Positions 8,506-18,149 of a stretch of 64,000 bases of DNA are shown in pieces. The DNA is from an uncultured Lachnospira sp. (lineage in GTDB: Bacteria > Bacillota > Clostridia > Lachnospirales > Lachnospiraceae), in the NCBI GenBank assembly GCA_910589305.1, contig CAJUTV010000006.1, positions 1-64,000 of the forward strand. The letters are read 5' to 3'. A program made the position numbers and the translations under genes. The notes beneath the pieces were generated by a model. That model was not told the DNA's origin. It made no database searches and saw nothing but the letters and a program-made list of their open reading frames with translations. Each line of letters opens with the position of its first letter. Position 1 is the first letter of the stretch.

Positions 8506-9957
8506 ATGAATAGGTCTGTAATACGTTTCATTTTAGGCAATATACTTAAAATTGAAGGAATATTAATGGCTCTCCCTTGTATCATTGCATTGATATATGG
8601 AGAAAAGGAGGGATTTAGTTATCTTATTGTAGGTCTAATCAGCACTATTTTAGGATTAATCATTACCAGCAAAAAACCCAAAGAATTTATTATCTATTTA
8701 AAAGATGGCTGTATAGCAACATCATTAAGCTGGATTCTTATGAGTATTGTAGGTGCTTTGCCATTTGTACTGACAAGGGAAATCCCTTCTTTTACAGATG
8801 CTTTATTTGAGACAATCTCTGGATTTACTACGACAGGTGCAAGCATTTTAAGCGATGTTGAAGCATTATCGTTTTGTTCTCTTACATGGCGTAGCTTCAC
8901 TCACTGGATTGGCGGTATGGGCGTATTGGTTTTTCTAATTGCCATTATCCCGCTAAGCGGTGGATTTAATATTAATCTTATGCGAGCTGAAAGTCCTGGT
9001 CCTTCTGTTGGAAAACTTGTTCCAAAGGTACGATACACTGCACGATTGCTTTATATTATCTATTTTGGAATGACTTTAATTGAATTTTTGCTTCTTATCT
9101 TGGGAAAAATGTCTGCATTTGACGCTATGAACACAGCATTTGGAACGGCTGGCACAGGTGGTTTTGGCATTAAAAACAGCAGTATTGGCGAATACTCCAA
9201 CTACATTCAATGGATTGTCACTATCTTTATGATTTTATTTGGTGTCAATTTCAACGCGTACTACCTTATGATATTTGGCAAACTACGCAAAGCTTTATGT
9301 ATTGAAGAAGTGCGGTGTTATTTTATCATTATTTGTTCTTCTGTTTTTATTATATGTTTTAATATTATAGACACCTGCAAAAATATTGGCGAGGCATTTC
9401 GTTTGGCTTCCTTTCAAGTTGCCTCTATTATTACTACAACAGGGTTTTCCACAACAGATTATGAACTGTGGCCGCAAGCCTCTAAGACAATTCTTGTACT
9501 GCTGATGTTTATCGGCGCGTGTGCGGGAAGTACAGGCGGCGGTATTAAAGTTTCAAGATTTGTTATTTTGGTAAAGACAATGTTTAAGGAATTGGCTTCT
9601 TATATTCACCCTAGAAGTGTTAAAAAGATAAAGATTGATGGCAAACCTGTTGAACATGAGGTTATTCGCTCTACCAATGTATATATGATAACTTTTGTAT
9701 TAATATTTGCACTATCTGTTCTTTTGATTTCTTTTGAAGAAAAAGATTTGACAACAAATTTCACTGCTGTTGCTGCTACTATTAATAATATTGGTCCTGG
9801 ACTTGAACTTGTTGGTCCAACACAAAATTTTGGACACTTTAGCGCTTTTTCTAAATATGTTCTTATGTTTGACATGCTTGCTGGCAGATTAGAGCTTTTT
9901 CCATTAATGTTATTGTTTCACCCAACAGTATGGAAAGAATTTTTATATAAAAAATAA
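8506..9957 (+). CDS. trkH: TrkH family potassium uptake channel
   Basis: This 483-residue membrane protein has the four pore-loop repeats of the superfamily of K transporters: GFTTTGASI, GTAGTGGFGI, ITTTGFSTTDY and INNIGPGLEL, each carrying the selectivity-filter glycine. About ten hydrophobic segments are visible, and the C-terminus ends FPLMLLFHPTVW as in other family members. It should form the K+ pathway gated by the TrkA protein encoded directly upstream. GGGAGG sits about ten nt before the ATG. Confidence 0.95.
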   Translation: MNRSVIRFILGNILKIEGILMALPCIIALIYGEKEGFSYLIVGLISTILGLIITSKKPKEFIIYLKDGCIATSLSWILMSIVGALPFVLTREIPSFTDALFETISGFTTTGASILSDVEALSFCSLTWRSFTHWIGGMGVLVFLIAIIPLSGGFNINLMRAESPGPSVGKLVPKVRYTARLLYIIYFGMTLIEFLLLILGKMSAFDAMNTAFGTAGTGGFGIKNSSIGEYSNYIQWIVTIFMILFGVNFNAYYLMIFGKLRKALCIEEVRCYFIIICSSVFIICFNIIDTCKNIGEAFRLASFQVASIITTTGFSTTDYELWPQASKTILVLLMFIGACAGSTGGGIKVSRFVILVKTMFKELASYIHPRSVKKIKIDGKPVEHEVIRSTNVYMITFVLIFALSVLLISFEEKDLTTNFTAVAATINNIGPGLELVGPTQNFGHFSAFSKYVLMFDMLAGRLELFPLMLLFHPTVWKEFLYKK

Positions 9958-10009
9958 AATTTAACGAAATAAAATTTTACGCGAAAAATACGCAGAAATG
10001 AGGTTTAAT

Positions 10010-11620
10010 ATGTATCAATGTCCTAGTTGTGGAGGAGGTCTTGTATTTGATATTCCCACACAACAACTATCATGCGAACATTGTGATTCTAAATTTGACC
10101 CATACGAAATCAATAAAGAATCCGATGCCGAATCGCAGCAATATTATGATGTTACTGTGTTTACATGCCCACAATGCGGCGGGGAAATTATAAGTTCAGA
10201 TAACACAGCAGCAAACTTTTGCAGTTTTTGTGGTGCATCAACCATTCTTACCAGTAGACTGAGTAAAGAAAAACGCCCCAATTATATTATTCCTTTTAAA
10301 AAGACAAAAGAAGATTGTAAAAAAGAATACTTAAAAACGCTTCGACATGCTATATTTACACCAAAAGAATTAAAAAGCCCTGCTTATATTGATGAGTTTC
10401 GAGGGATTTATATGCCATATTGGGCATATCACATCACACATCGAGGAACCGTTTGTCTGGACTGCTCACGTTCACATAGACAAGGCGATTATATTTGTAC
10501 AGACCACTATAAGCTTTATGGTGATTTAAATTCTTCTCATAAGGGTATCTCTTATGATGCTTCCTCTTCCTTTGATGATACTATCAGTGAGCGAATTGCC
10601 CCTTATGATGTAAAAAATATGAATCGTTTTACACCATCTTTTCTTAGTGGTTTTTATGCAGATACAAATGATGTTGATGCTGGCATATATCAGCCTGATG
10701 CAATAAAAATTGCCAATCAATCTGCTTACAAATATATAAAAAGTAATACAAGTTTAAATTCTGGAGTTCGTTTTGATACAAACAATAATTTAACAGACAA
10801 ATTACATGCACGATGTGAACATGTTGATACAGCAATGTTTCCTGTATGGTTTTTATCATATCGAAATAGAGACCGTGTTGCATATGCAACTGTCAATGGG
10901 CAAACAGGCAAGGTTTCTGCTGATTTGCCTGTATCCATAGGCAAATATATGATTGGCTCTATTATTTTAGCTATTCCAATATTTATACTGCTCAATATGC
11001 TTTTTACATTAAGACCAACTATTACATTGACCATTACATCTATTTTAGCACTACTGTCCATTATTCTTTACCATATCGAACTTGGACAGATTATTCGCAA
11101 AGATTCACATGAAAATGACAGAGGTCTTATTGCAGCACAACAAAAAAAAGCAAACAATGATAATAATAACAATAATAACCGCAACCGGAAAAAAAGCACA
11201 TCAAAAACTTCTGTAGCTATGATTTTTTCTTTATTGATTGCTTTTATTGTATTCAATGTTGTAAGAATTATTCTGCCAGTTGGTCATCCTTTAAATTTTA
11301 ATTTAACTGGCAAATTGATTTTTTTTGGAATTATAACAATATTAGGATTGATTGTCTGGAGTTTAAGTATAAAAAAGCAGAAAAAAGTAACGCCAAACTC
11401 TGTTTTGCCAGGTTCTTTTGGGGCGCTTCTTGCTCTTTTTATTGCAACGATTATTCAAATTATCAATCCTGTATCCGATTTATATTTTTATGGGGCATGT
11501 ATTTTGTCTCTTATTACAATTATGTTTTCACTTATTAATTTAATTCGATATTATAATATTTTGGCAACACGCAGGCTGCCTCAATTTGATAACTACAGAG
11601 GAGGTAATGATAGTGCATAA
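10010..11620 (+). CDS. TFIIB-type zinc-ribbon membrane protein
   Basis: The N-terminus carries two zinc ribbons: CPSCGG with CEHCDS, and CPQCGG with CSFCGAS. A soluble region of about 230 residues follows, then roughly six membrane helices from about residue 310, interrupted by an Asn-rich linker near residue 385. The start at 10010 has GAAATGAGG upstream; an ATG at 9998 lies in the Shine-Dalgarno itself. The end overlaps the TPM gene by 8 nt, so the two products probably work together in the membrane. The molecular function is unknown. Confidence 0.8.
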   Translation: MYQCPSCGGGLVFDIPTQQLSCEHCDSKFDPYEINKESDAESQQYYDVTVFTCPQCGGEIISSDNTAANFCSFCGASTILTSRLSKEKRPNYIIPFKKTKEDCKKEYLKTLRHAIFTPKELKSPAYIDEFRGIYMPYWAYHITHRGTVCLDCSRSHRQGDYICTDHYKLYGDLNSSHKGISYDASSSFDDTISERIAPYDVKNMNRFTPSFLSGFYADTNDVDAGIYQPDAIKIANQSAYKYIKSNTSLNSGVRFDTNNNLTDKLHARCEHVDTAMFPVWFLSYRNRDRVAYATVNGQTGKVSADLPVSIGKYMIGSIILAIPIFILLNMLFTLRPTITLTITSILALLSIILYHIELGQIIRKDSHENDRGLIAAQQKKANNDNNNNNNRNRKKSTSKTSVAMIFSLLIAFIVFNVVRIILPVGHPLNFNLTGKLIFFGIITILGLIVWSLSIKKQKKVTPNSVLPGSFGALLALFIATIIQIINPVSDLYFYGACILSLITIMFSLINLIRYYNILATRRLPQFDNYRGGNDSA

Positions 11621-12413
11621 AAAAAATTTATATACTTGTTTCATTTGTTTTTTCATATGTATTGTTATGATGGCTTTATTATACCCTGCTATTTTAACGT
11701 TTGGTACTGAACAAATAACCCCTGTCTATACTGATGCAACAACAGGCTATCGTGTTTATATTGATGATGAAGCCAATTTATTGGACAAAGACGAGTATGC
11801 CAAATTACAAGAAATAATGCAGGATATCACAGCATATGGCAATGTAGCTTTTAAAACAATAGATACAAATACCTATTCAAGCACAGAATCATTTAGCTCT
11901 TCATATTACACACAATTATTTAGCAGCAGCAGTGGTACTATATTTGTTATTGATATGGATTATAGAAATATATGGATTCACAGCAATGGAGCTATTTATA
12001 AGACAATTACAAGCAGTTATGCAGACACTATAACCGATAATGTATATACATATGCCTCTGATGGTGATTATTTTTCTTGTGCATCAAAGGTTTTTGAACA
12101 AGAATTAGCCTTATTAAAAGGGCAAAAAATAAGACAGCCAATGAAATATATAAGCAATGCACTTTTAGCAATTATATTGGCTGTTATAATCAACTACTTT
12201 ATTGTAAAACTATATTCTCGTACACTGAAGGCAAGTGACAATGAAATATTATCTGGTGTTTTTGCCAACAATTCATTTAACAATTATCAACTTCAGTTTA
12301 CACACACAACAAGACAGTACAGTCCGCCTAGCTCTAGCAGCAGTGGCAGCAGTGGCGGCGGCGGTGGCGGCAGTCATAGCAGTGGCGGCGGTGGCGGCGG
12401 TCATAGCTTCTAA
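11613..12413 (+). CDS. TPM-domain membrane protein with Gly/Ser-rich tail
   Basis: A signal-anchor helix near the N-terminus is followed by an extracytoplasmic TPM domain: YIDDEANLLDKDEY at its start, then GTIFVIDMDYRNIWIHSNG and DGDYFSCASKVFEQ. A second membrane helix lies near residue 190. The C-terminus is a tract of Ser, Gly and His ending GGHSF, a tail type common in TPM proteins. A GTG start at 11613 is preferred, since GGAGG lies eight nt before it; the ATG at 11607 is only two nt from GGAGG. The gene overlaps the zinc-ribbon gene and ends the operon. Confidence 0.82.
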   Translation: MHKKNLYTCFICFFICIVMMALLYPAILTFGTEQITPVYTDATTGYRVYIDDEANLLDKDEYAKLQEIMQDITAYGNVAFKTIDTNTYSSTESFSSSYYTQLFSSSSGTIFVIDMDYRNIWIHSNGAIYKTITSSYADTITDNVYTYASDGDYFSCASKVFEQELALLKGQKIRQPMKYISNALLAIILAVIINYFIVKLYSRTLKASDNEILSGVFANNSFNNYQLQFTHTTRQYSPPSSSSSGSSGGGGGGSHSSGGGGGGHSF

Positions 12414-12477
12414 ATAAATTTCAAATAACTATATACTAACCACTCTACTTAAAAAGTATTATTTCTATATAAAAAAA

Positions 12478-12570
12478 CAGGGACTACTGTAGCATAAATA
12501 ATCCTTACAAGATATATGACATATTGTCTTATTTATATCTTGTATAAAATTTTTTTGCTTCTAGTCCCTG
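12478..12570. terminator. Nested hairpin element between convergent genes
   Basis: Outer perfect 9-bp arms CAGGGACTA and TAGTCCCTG enclose an inner hairpin ACAAGATATA/TATATCTTGT, which is followed by seven T on the plus strand. The inner part fits a terminator for the TPM gene. The outer arms add a second 93-nt foldback serving the MFS side. Confidence 0.65.
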
Positions 12571-12592
12571 AATATTATTCTATTTTTAAAAA

Positions 12593-13891
12593 TTATTGCT
12601 TATCAAGTTCTTGCTTGTCAAGCCCACGAATATCTTTTTGTTGATATGAAATCAAACTAAACAACGCCCCTAATATACCTGTACATAAAAACATTACAGC
12701 CATACCACTTCCTGCACCTGTTCCTACTATAGTCTGTAATATTTTAGCAACCGCATTTTCTGTCATCATAAATGGTTCAAATACATAATCCGCCAGAAAT
12801 CCTCCTAACAAAATTCCTACAGGAATCGTACTAAACTGAAGGGCATTTCTCAATGCAAATATTCTTCCTTGTATTTCTTGTGGAACACATTTATATAAAA
12901 TGACCATCTGTCCTGCATTGATAAAAGGTATTGGAAAACTTGCTGCAAATGAAGCAAATGCCCAAAACAGAATATTTCTGCCAGCTCCCATCATAACATC
13001 TCCCAATAAAAACGAGAGCATCGCTGATATATAAATCATCTTTGCACTGTTTCCTTTTACTTTTCCAGTTGAAACAATAATACCTCCTACAATGCCTCCA
13101 ATTCCCATCACTGCATTTACAATCCCTAATACAACACTGTTATTTCCACTTCTTGAAAGTATCATTGGCGATAAAATATTTTCATAAGTCAATCTGGAAA
13201 AGAAATTTAACAAAGCCATTGTAATAATAATTGTAAAGATTGCTTTATTATTTTTCAAATAGCTAAAACCTTCTGCACAGCCTGCAAACAGAGACTTTTT
13301 TTTCACTTTTACAAAGGTATCTTGTGGAATCTTAAGCACAATAAGCAATACCATAAAAGCAAATAGAAAACTGCATAAATCAATTATCAAAATCAGTTTA
13401 AGTCCTCCTAATGCAAACAACGCTGCTGCCAGCACTGGTGACATTACTGCTACTAGGTTACTAGAAAAAGAATTCATACCACTAACTTGTGTTAATTTAT
13501 CCTTAGGTACAATTTTTCCTATTGCCACTGATGATGCAGGTCCTTGAAAAGCATTCATAAATCCGATTATAAAATTTACTAGATAAATATTCCATATTTG
13601 CAATCCACCTACTTGATTTAAGGTAAATATAACGACTGAACAGACGGCAGCTATACTATCTGATATCAGCATAATCTTCTTTTTGCTATGTGTATCTACA
13701 AATGTACCAGCAAATAAACTTACAATAATATATGGCACATAATTGAAAAAAGACATTAATGAGACGGTCATAGCCGAACCATTTTTTGTATATGCCCATA
13801 AAATCAGCGCAAATGCTGTCATGGAACTTCCTAATTGTGAACATGCCTGACTAAGCCAAAATATAATATATCTTTTAAAATTATTCTTCAT
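12593..13891 (-). CDS. MFS transporter, MefA/macrolide-efflux-like
   Basis: This 432-residue protein has about twelve hydrophobic helices and the loop-2/3 motif AGTFVDTHSKKKIML of major facilitator exporters. Its start, NFKRYIIFWLSQACSQLGSSM, and the EIQGRIFALRNALQF loop resemble the MefA-like drug efflux group; the substrate cannot be read from sequence. The start at 13891 follows AAGGAG; the longer frame adds 13 unlikely residues. The upstream leader contains two mutually exclusive inverted repeats (13957-14019) that could regulate expression. Confidence 0.85.
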   Translation of the reverse strand: MKNNFKRYIIFWLSQACSQLGSSMTAFALILWAYTKNGSAMTVSLMSFFNYVPYIIVSLFAGTFVDTHSKKKIMLISDSIAAVCSVVIFTLNQVGGLQIWNIYLVNFIIGFMNAFQGPASSVAIGKIVPKDKLTQVSGMNSFSSNLVAVMSPVLAAALFALGGLKLILIIDLCSFLFAFMVLLIVLKIPQDTFVKVKKKSLFAGCAEGFSYLKNNKAIFTIIITMALLNFFSRLTYENILSPMILSRSGNNSVVLGIVNAVMGIGGIVGGIIVSTGKVKGNSAKMIYISAMLSFLLGDVMMGAGRNILFWAFASFAASFPIPFINAGQMVILYKCVPQEIQGRIFALRNALQFSTIPVGILLGGFLADYVFEPFMMTENAVAKILQTIVGTGAGSGMAVMFLCTGILGALFSLISYQQKDIRGLDKQELDKQ

Positions 13892-14220
13892 TGAATTTAT
13901 CTCCTTATGGTGTTCTATTTTTCCTATCAATTACCCATAAGTACAAAATCCAATGCGGACGAATTTATAATTATCTATCTCTGTACAAGCTTCGTCCAAT
14001 CATCAGACCTTGTACAGAGTAAAACACTTAAATCTATTATCATATGACATAACATATTAAACCCCTTTCTGCTTTTTATGCGAAAACCATTTGCGTCAAA
14101 CAACACATAGACACAAATGGTTTTAATCTTACAAATTATTTTTATTTAATAAATAAATCTTCACTCTATCTGTTTTACAATTTGTTTATAATCTTATTAT
14201 AACTTTACTATGTAATTTCA
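13892..14220. other. MFS leader and hairpin downstream of the PPIase gene
   Basis: Besides the leader repeats, this 329-bp gap holds a foldback with arms AAAACCATTTG and CAAATGGTTTT near 14093-14134. It sits where the transcript of the minus-strand PPIase gene would end and is probably its terminator. Confidence 0.6.
13957..14019 (-). promoter_or_regulatory. Leader with alternative inverted repeats upstream of the MFS gene
   Basis: Read on the minus strand, CTCTGTACAAG (14019-14009) pairs perfectly with CTTGTACAGAG (13989-13979). GGACGAA (13997-13991), inside that loop, pairs with TTCGTCC (13963-13957). The two stems interlock, so only one can form, or they make a pseudoknot. Confidence 0.55.
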
Positions 14221-15387
14221 TTACACTTCAACAGCTTTTTCTATAAGCAATTTTTGAACTTTTTGATATAATACTTCAAATCCTACCTCACAGTTCATCT
14301 CATCACCATATTCATCAAGAATGCCTTGATAATTATCATAACCATAATATTGTGCCCATTCTTCTCCAAGTTCTTTAATCTCAGTCTCAGTCACCTCAAT
14401 ATTATTATCTGCGGCAATAATTGTAACTGCCATCTTATTTTTAAGATATTCCTGTGATGTTTCTTTTGCATAATCTTCAAATTCTTCTTCTGATGATAAT
14501 CCCATATTGGCAAGATATCCATTAAAATCTGTTATGCCATTCGATGCATAATAATCTTTATACGTCTCATACTCCGACTTAACATTATTTTTATAGACTT
14601 CAATAAGACTGTTTAATTCCTTTTCTGGATAGTTTGTAACTGTCATGCCCTCTACTATCTTTTTCATCAATTCTGTATATTTTTTATTATCATATTCTAA
14701 TTGATTGCTCTCTGTAAGGTAATCCTTTGTTTCTTGCTTTAATTCAGTAATATTATTACTTTTAATTCCAGCAGCCTCTTTATTTGATGAAATCCATTCA
14801 TCTGTAAGAACAGGAATATTTGTTTTACTTATATAATTTACAGTAACAGTAAATATCACATCTTTCCCTGCCATTTCTGAATTTTGATAGTTTTCTGGGA
14901 ATGTACATGGAATATCATATTCCTGCCCAACTGTAAGTCCAATTAACCCTTGGTCTAAATCTTGTATGTACCCACCTGAACCAATTGTATAATTTGTAGA
15001 TGTAGCAGTACCGCCTGCAAATGCTACGCCATCAAGCTTACCACAAAAATCAAGATTAATAGAATCTCCACTTTCCGTAACGCCTTCTTTAACTTGTTCT
15101 GTTGTTGAAAATGATGAAAGTATCTTGTTAATATGTTCATCAACCTTCTCTTCTGTCACATCTAATATAGATTTATCCACAGACACCTCAAGCCCTTCAT
15201 AATTTGGCAATGTTACTAAATTCTTATAAACAGCGGCATTTGCCTTAAAAGAACTATTATATTCACTTGCTTTCATAGCCTTATTCGACGTATCATCACC
15301 ATCACTTGCCGCTTTATTATTGCTGCATCCTATAAAAGAGGTAAGAAGTACGGTTGCAAAAATTGCACTAAAAAATCTCTTTTTCAT
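14221..15387 (-). CDS. Trigger-factor-like FKBP-type peptidyl-prolyl isomerase lipoprotein
   Basis: The N-terminus is a lipoprotein signal with lipobox TSFIGC, so the protein is anchored outside the membrane. An FKBP-type domain (about residues 95-190) shows GDSINLDFCGKLDGVAFAGG, YTIGSGGYIQDLDQGLIGL and a GKDVIFTVTVNYI strand. A long helical C-terminal region like that of trigger factor follows. The protein probably aids folding of exported proteins, a role known for similar extracellular isomerases; clients are unknown. It is divergently arranged with apbE. Confidence 0.87.
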   Translation of the reverse strand: MKKRFFSAIFATVLLTSFIGCSNNKAASDGDDTSNKAMKASEYNSSFKANAAVYKNLVTLPNYEGLEVSVDKSILDVTEEKVDEHINKILSSFSTTEQVKEGVTESGDSINLDFCGKLDGVAFAGGTATSTNYTIGSGGYIQDLDQGLIGLTVGQEYDIPCTFPENYQNSEMAGKDVIFTVTVNYISKTNIPVLTDEWISSNKEAAGIKSNNITELKQETKDYLTESNQLEYDNKKYTELMKKIVEGMTVTNYPEKELNSLIEVYKNNVKSEYETYKDYYASNGITDFNGYLANMGLSSEEEFEDYAKETSQEYLKNKMAVTIIAADNNIEVTETEIKELGEEWAQYYGYDNYQGILDEYGDEMNCEVGFEVLYQKVQKLLIEKAVEV

Positions 15388-15725
15388 ATATTATTCCTTT
15401 CTTATTAAATCCTATGTTTTGGCATTGTAAAAAAACTGCTGTCACTTATAACGACGTTACTGTTATATCATAATAATTTATTAAAAAAAAGACATTTCAC
15501 ACATTTTTCATTGTTTATAATTGTAAATTTATATTTATAATGTTAATCTTATATCATTAATTGAATATTGTCAATTAAAAAATTTTATTTTATATATTTT
15601 TAATTTTATTAATATATTTTTAAGGCTGGATTTTTTAATTGATAATTGCCGAATATATGTAATTCTGTTATACTACTAATACATTTAAAATTGAACTTCA
15701 TTTATGAAAGGACGATTACAAACAT
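15388..15725. other. Divergent promoter region between PPIase and apbE
   Basis: This AT-rich 338-bp gap contains a good plus-strand promoter (15646-15674) and presumably a minus-strand promoter for the PPIase gene that I could not place. No gene or repeat copy was seen. Confidence 0.6.
15646..15674 (+). promoter_or_regulatory. Sigma-A promoter of apbE
   Basis: TTGCCG and TATACT are separated by exactly 17 nt. The -10 lies about 50 nt before the TTG start of apbE. Confidence 0.6.
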
Positions 15726-16763
15726 TTGACCAAAAAGTTAAAATTAATTACAGTTTTATTTTGTGTAACATTATATTTGCCTTTAACTGTATTATTCGTT
15801 GGCTGTGGTTCTTTTTCTCTAAAGGAACCTGTTGAGGTAACAGGCTTTAAATTAAATACCTATGTTTCCATCAAGTCATACACTACAGGAGAACACTCAA
15901 CTGCCAAATTAAAAGAGATACTAAACAACGCACTGAGTCTGTGTGATACCTACGAAGCGATGCTGTCAAGAACAATTATAACCAGTACACTATCTAAATT
16001 AAACAATAGCAGTTCTATGGAAGTACCTTATGAAGTAGGACAACTTATTGAGACTGGACTAAATTACAGCAATATATCTAAAGGCGCATTTGATATTACA
16101 ATAGGAAGTGTCTCCCCTCTTTGGGATTTTACAGCAGAAACACCACAAATTCCTTCCTATGAAAGTATTAATAACGCTTTATCTTTTGTAGATTACTCAA
16201 CGATTAAAATCACTGCATTAGACAATGGCAACTATATTATATCCAAACCAGAAGAGACAAAAATTGACTTGGGTGCAATCGCCAAAGGCTTTATTGCTGA
16301 TAAAATAAAAGTTTTTTTATTAGACAACAACATTCATCATGCTATTATCAATCTAGGGGGCAATGTTTTGTGCGTTGGTTCACGAGATGACAACACTTCA
16401 TTTCATGTAGGAATTAGAAAACCATTTGATGAAAGCGAACTATTGTTTACATTAAATATAAATGATTTATCTGTTGTATCTTCAGGAAATTATGAGCGAT
16501 ATTTTTATGAAAATGGTGAATTATACCACCATATTTTAAATCCCAAAACAGGATACCCTTACCAAAATGAATTAACAAATGTAACTGTTATCTCAAAAGA
16601 CTCATTACAGGGCGATTGTCTTAGTACCACCTGTTTTGCATTAGGATTGGAAGAGGGACTGAAACTTATTGAAAACACGCCAAATGTAGAAGCTATATTT
16701 TACACATCAGATGGAACCTTAACTTACTCTAGTGGCTGTTTTCAATATCTTAAAGAACAATAA
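15726..16763 (+). CDS. apbE: FAD:protein FMN transferase (ApbE), lipoprotein form
   Basis: ApbE attaches FMN to threonine in target flavoproteins, on the outer face of the membrane. The 345-residue product has a signal with a lipobox-like VGC, the FAD-binding region and IDLGAIAKGFIADK. It also has VSSGNYERYF, then HHILNPKTGYP and the metal-site GDCLSTTCFALG. The start is TTG with AAAGGA about 13 nt upstream, slightly long but the only reasonable choice. No RnfG/NqrC-type target is encoded in the window, so its substrate is elsewhere. Confidence 0.93.
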   Translation: MTKKLKLITVLFCVTLYLPLTVLFVGCGSFSLKEPVEVTGFKLNTYVSIKSYTTGEHSTAKLKEILNNALSLCDTYEAMLSRTIITSTLSKLNNSSSMEVPYEVGQLIETGLNYSNISKGAFDITIGSVSPLWDFTAETPQIPSYESINNALSFVDYSTIKITALDNGNYIISKPEETKIDLGAIAKGFIADKIKVFLLDNNIHHAIINLGGNVLCVGSRDDNTSFHVGIRKPFDESELLFTLNINDLSVVSSGNYERYFYENGELYHHILNPKTGYPYQNELTNVTVISKDSLQGDCLSTTCFALGLEEGLKLIENTPNVEAIFYTSDGTLTYSSGCFQYLKEQ

Positions 16764-16770
16764 ATAAAAA

Positions 16771-16886
16771 TTAACCTTATCAGGAACATTTGTCACTTTT
16801 TAAGCGGGATTTGATTTATCCCAATTTTATAAGATAACAATGCAGTTATACACAATGAACAAAGCAGATTGCAAATATCTGCTTGA
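16771..16886 (-). mobile_element. IS200/IS605-like short element, copy J
   Basis: Read on the minus strand it begins TCAAGCAGATATTTGCAATC and ends CCTGATAAGGTTAA. The terminal hairpin AGCAGAT/ATCTGCT is perfect and differs from copy D (AGCGGAT/ATCCGCT) by a compensatory pair. It sits directly upstream of aguA. Confidence 0.7.
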
Positions 16887-16906
16887 TTGTAATAAGGATG
16901 CAATAA

Positions 16907-18040
16907 ATGAGAATATTAAAATCAACACCAAAAAACGATAATTTTCATATGCCTGCTGAATTTGAATCTCATTATGGCTGTATTATGATATGGCCTGAAC
17001 GTTCCGATTCATGGCAATATGGCGGATATGCAGCTCGAAAGGCATTTGTTGAAATTGCCAGTGCAATCGCACAATCAGAATCTGTAACGGTATGTGCCAG
17101 TTTTGCACAATATAACAACGCAAGACAATTGCTCCCTTCACATATTCGTGTTGTAGAGATGTCAAGCGACGATGCGTGGGCGCGTGATGTTGCTCCCACA
17201 TTTGTAGTTAATGCTTCAAGGCAGCTTCGAGGCATCAACTGGGGATTTAACGCATGGGGCGGACTGGTTGACGGATTATATTTTCCTTGGGATAAAGATA
17301 ATGCTATGGCAAATAAATTATGTGATTTGTATCATTCAGATGTATATAACGCAAGTGATTTTATATTAGAAGGCGGTGCTATCCATGTTGATGGCTGTGG
17401 TACAGCTATGGTTACAAAAAGCTGTCTGTTAAGCAAAGGACGTAATCCACAGATGACACAAAAGCAAATTGAAGAAAAATTGTGTCAATACCTTAATGTA
17501 TCTAAAATTCTTTGGCTTCCCTGCGGAATATATAATGATGAAACAAATGAACATATTGATAATATATGTGCATTTGTAAAACCAGGACATGTTGTCTTAG
17601 CTTGGACGGACAATAAAAATGACCCTCAATATGATATGTGCCTACAATGTTTAAACTATTTACAACAACAAACAGATGCATTAGGCAATTCGATTCAAGT
17701 TCATAAACTTCCTCTTCCAGAGCCTGTTTATATAACTGACAAAGAATGTGAAGGTCTTGACAATATGGACTTTATGCCAACAAGAACGCCAAATGAACGA
17801 CTTGCCGCTTCCTATGTAAATTTTTATATAGCAAATGATGCCATAATTATGCCAGGATTTTCTAATCCTAAATATAATGACGCTCTTAATCTTTCTTATA
17901 AAAAATCTGACAAGGAAGCCAAAAATATACTTGCAAATCTTTTTCCAACAAGAGAAATCATACAAGTATATACAAGAGATATCCTTATTGGAGGAGGCAA
18001 TATTCATTGTATTACCCAACAAATTCCAATGTTTGAATAA
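16907..18040 (+). CDS. aguA: Agmatine deiminase
   Basis: The enzyme hydrolyses agmatine to N-carbamoylputrescine and ammonia. The 377-residue length is typical. The sequence shows the N-terminal MPAEFESHYGCIMIWPER, the DDAWARDVAPTF substrate-binding region, ILEGGAIHVDG, the catalytic-histidine region NEHIDNICAFV, and the nucleophilic cysteine in GGGNIHCITQQ near the C-terminus (C368). aguB follows about 110 nt downstream, giving a complete agmatine-to-putrescine route. The arginine decarboxylase that would supply agmatine is not in view. Confidence 0.96.
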   Translation: MRILKSTPKNDNFHMPAEFESHYGCIMIWPERSDSWQYGGYAARKAFVEIASAIAQSESVTVCASFAQYNNARQLLPSHIRVVEMSSDDAWARDVAPTFVVNASRQLRGINWGFNAWGGLVDGLYFPWDKDNAMANKLCDLYHSDVYNASDFILEGGAIHVDGCGTAMVTKSCLLSKGRNPQMTQKQIEEKLCQYLNVSKILWLPCGIYNDETNEHIDNICAFVKPGHVVLAWTDNKNDPQYDMCLQCLNYLQQQTDALGNSIQVHKLPLPEPVYITDKECEGLDNMDFMPTRTPNERLAASYVNFYIANDAIIMPGFSNPKYNDALNLSYKKSDKEAKNILANLFPTREIIQVYTRDILIGGGNIHCITQQIPMFE

Positions 18041-18149
18041 TACAATATAATAACAGAAATCGCCTTTGCAAATTTTTATTGTGCAATTTTTACGCTGCAT
18101 CTTAAAAGAGAAAATTCGTGTAAAAATCAGGGCAGAAATGGGGATTATT

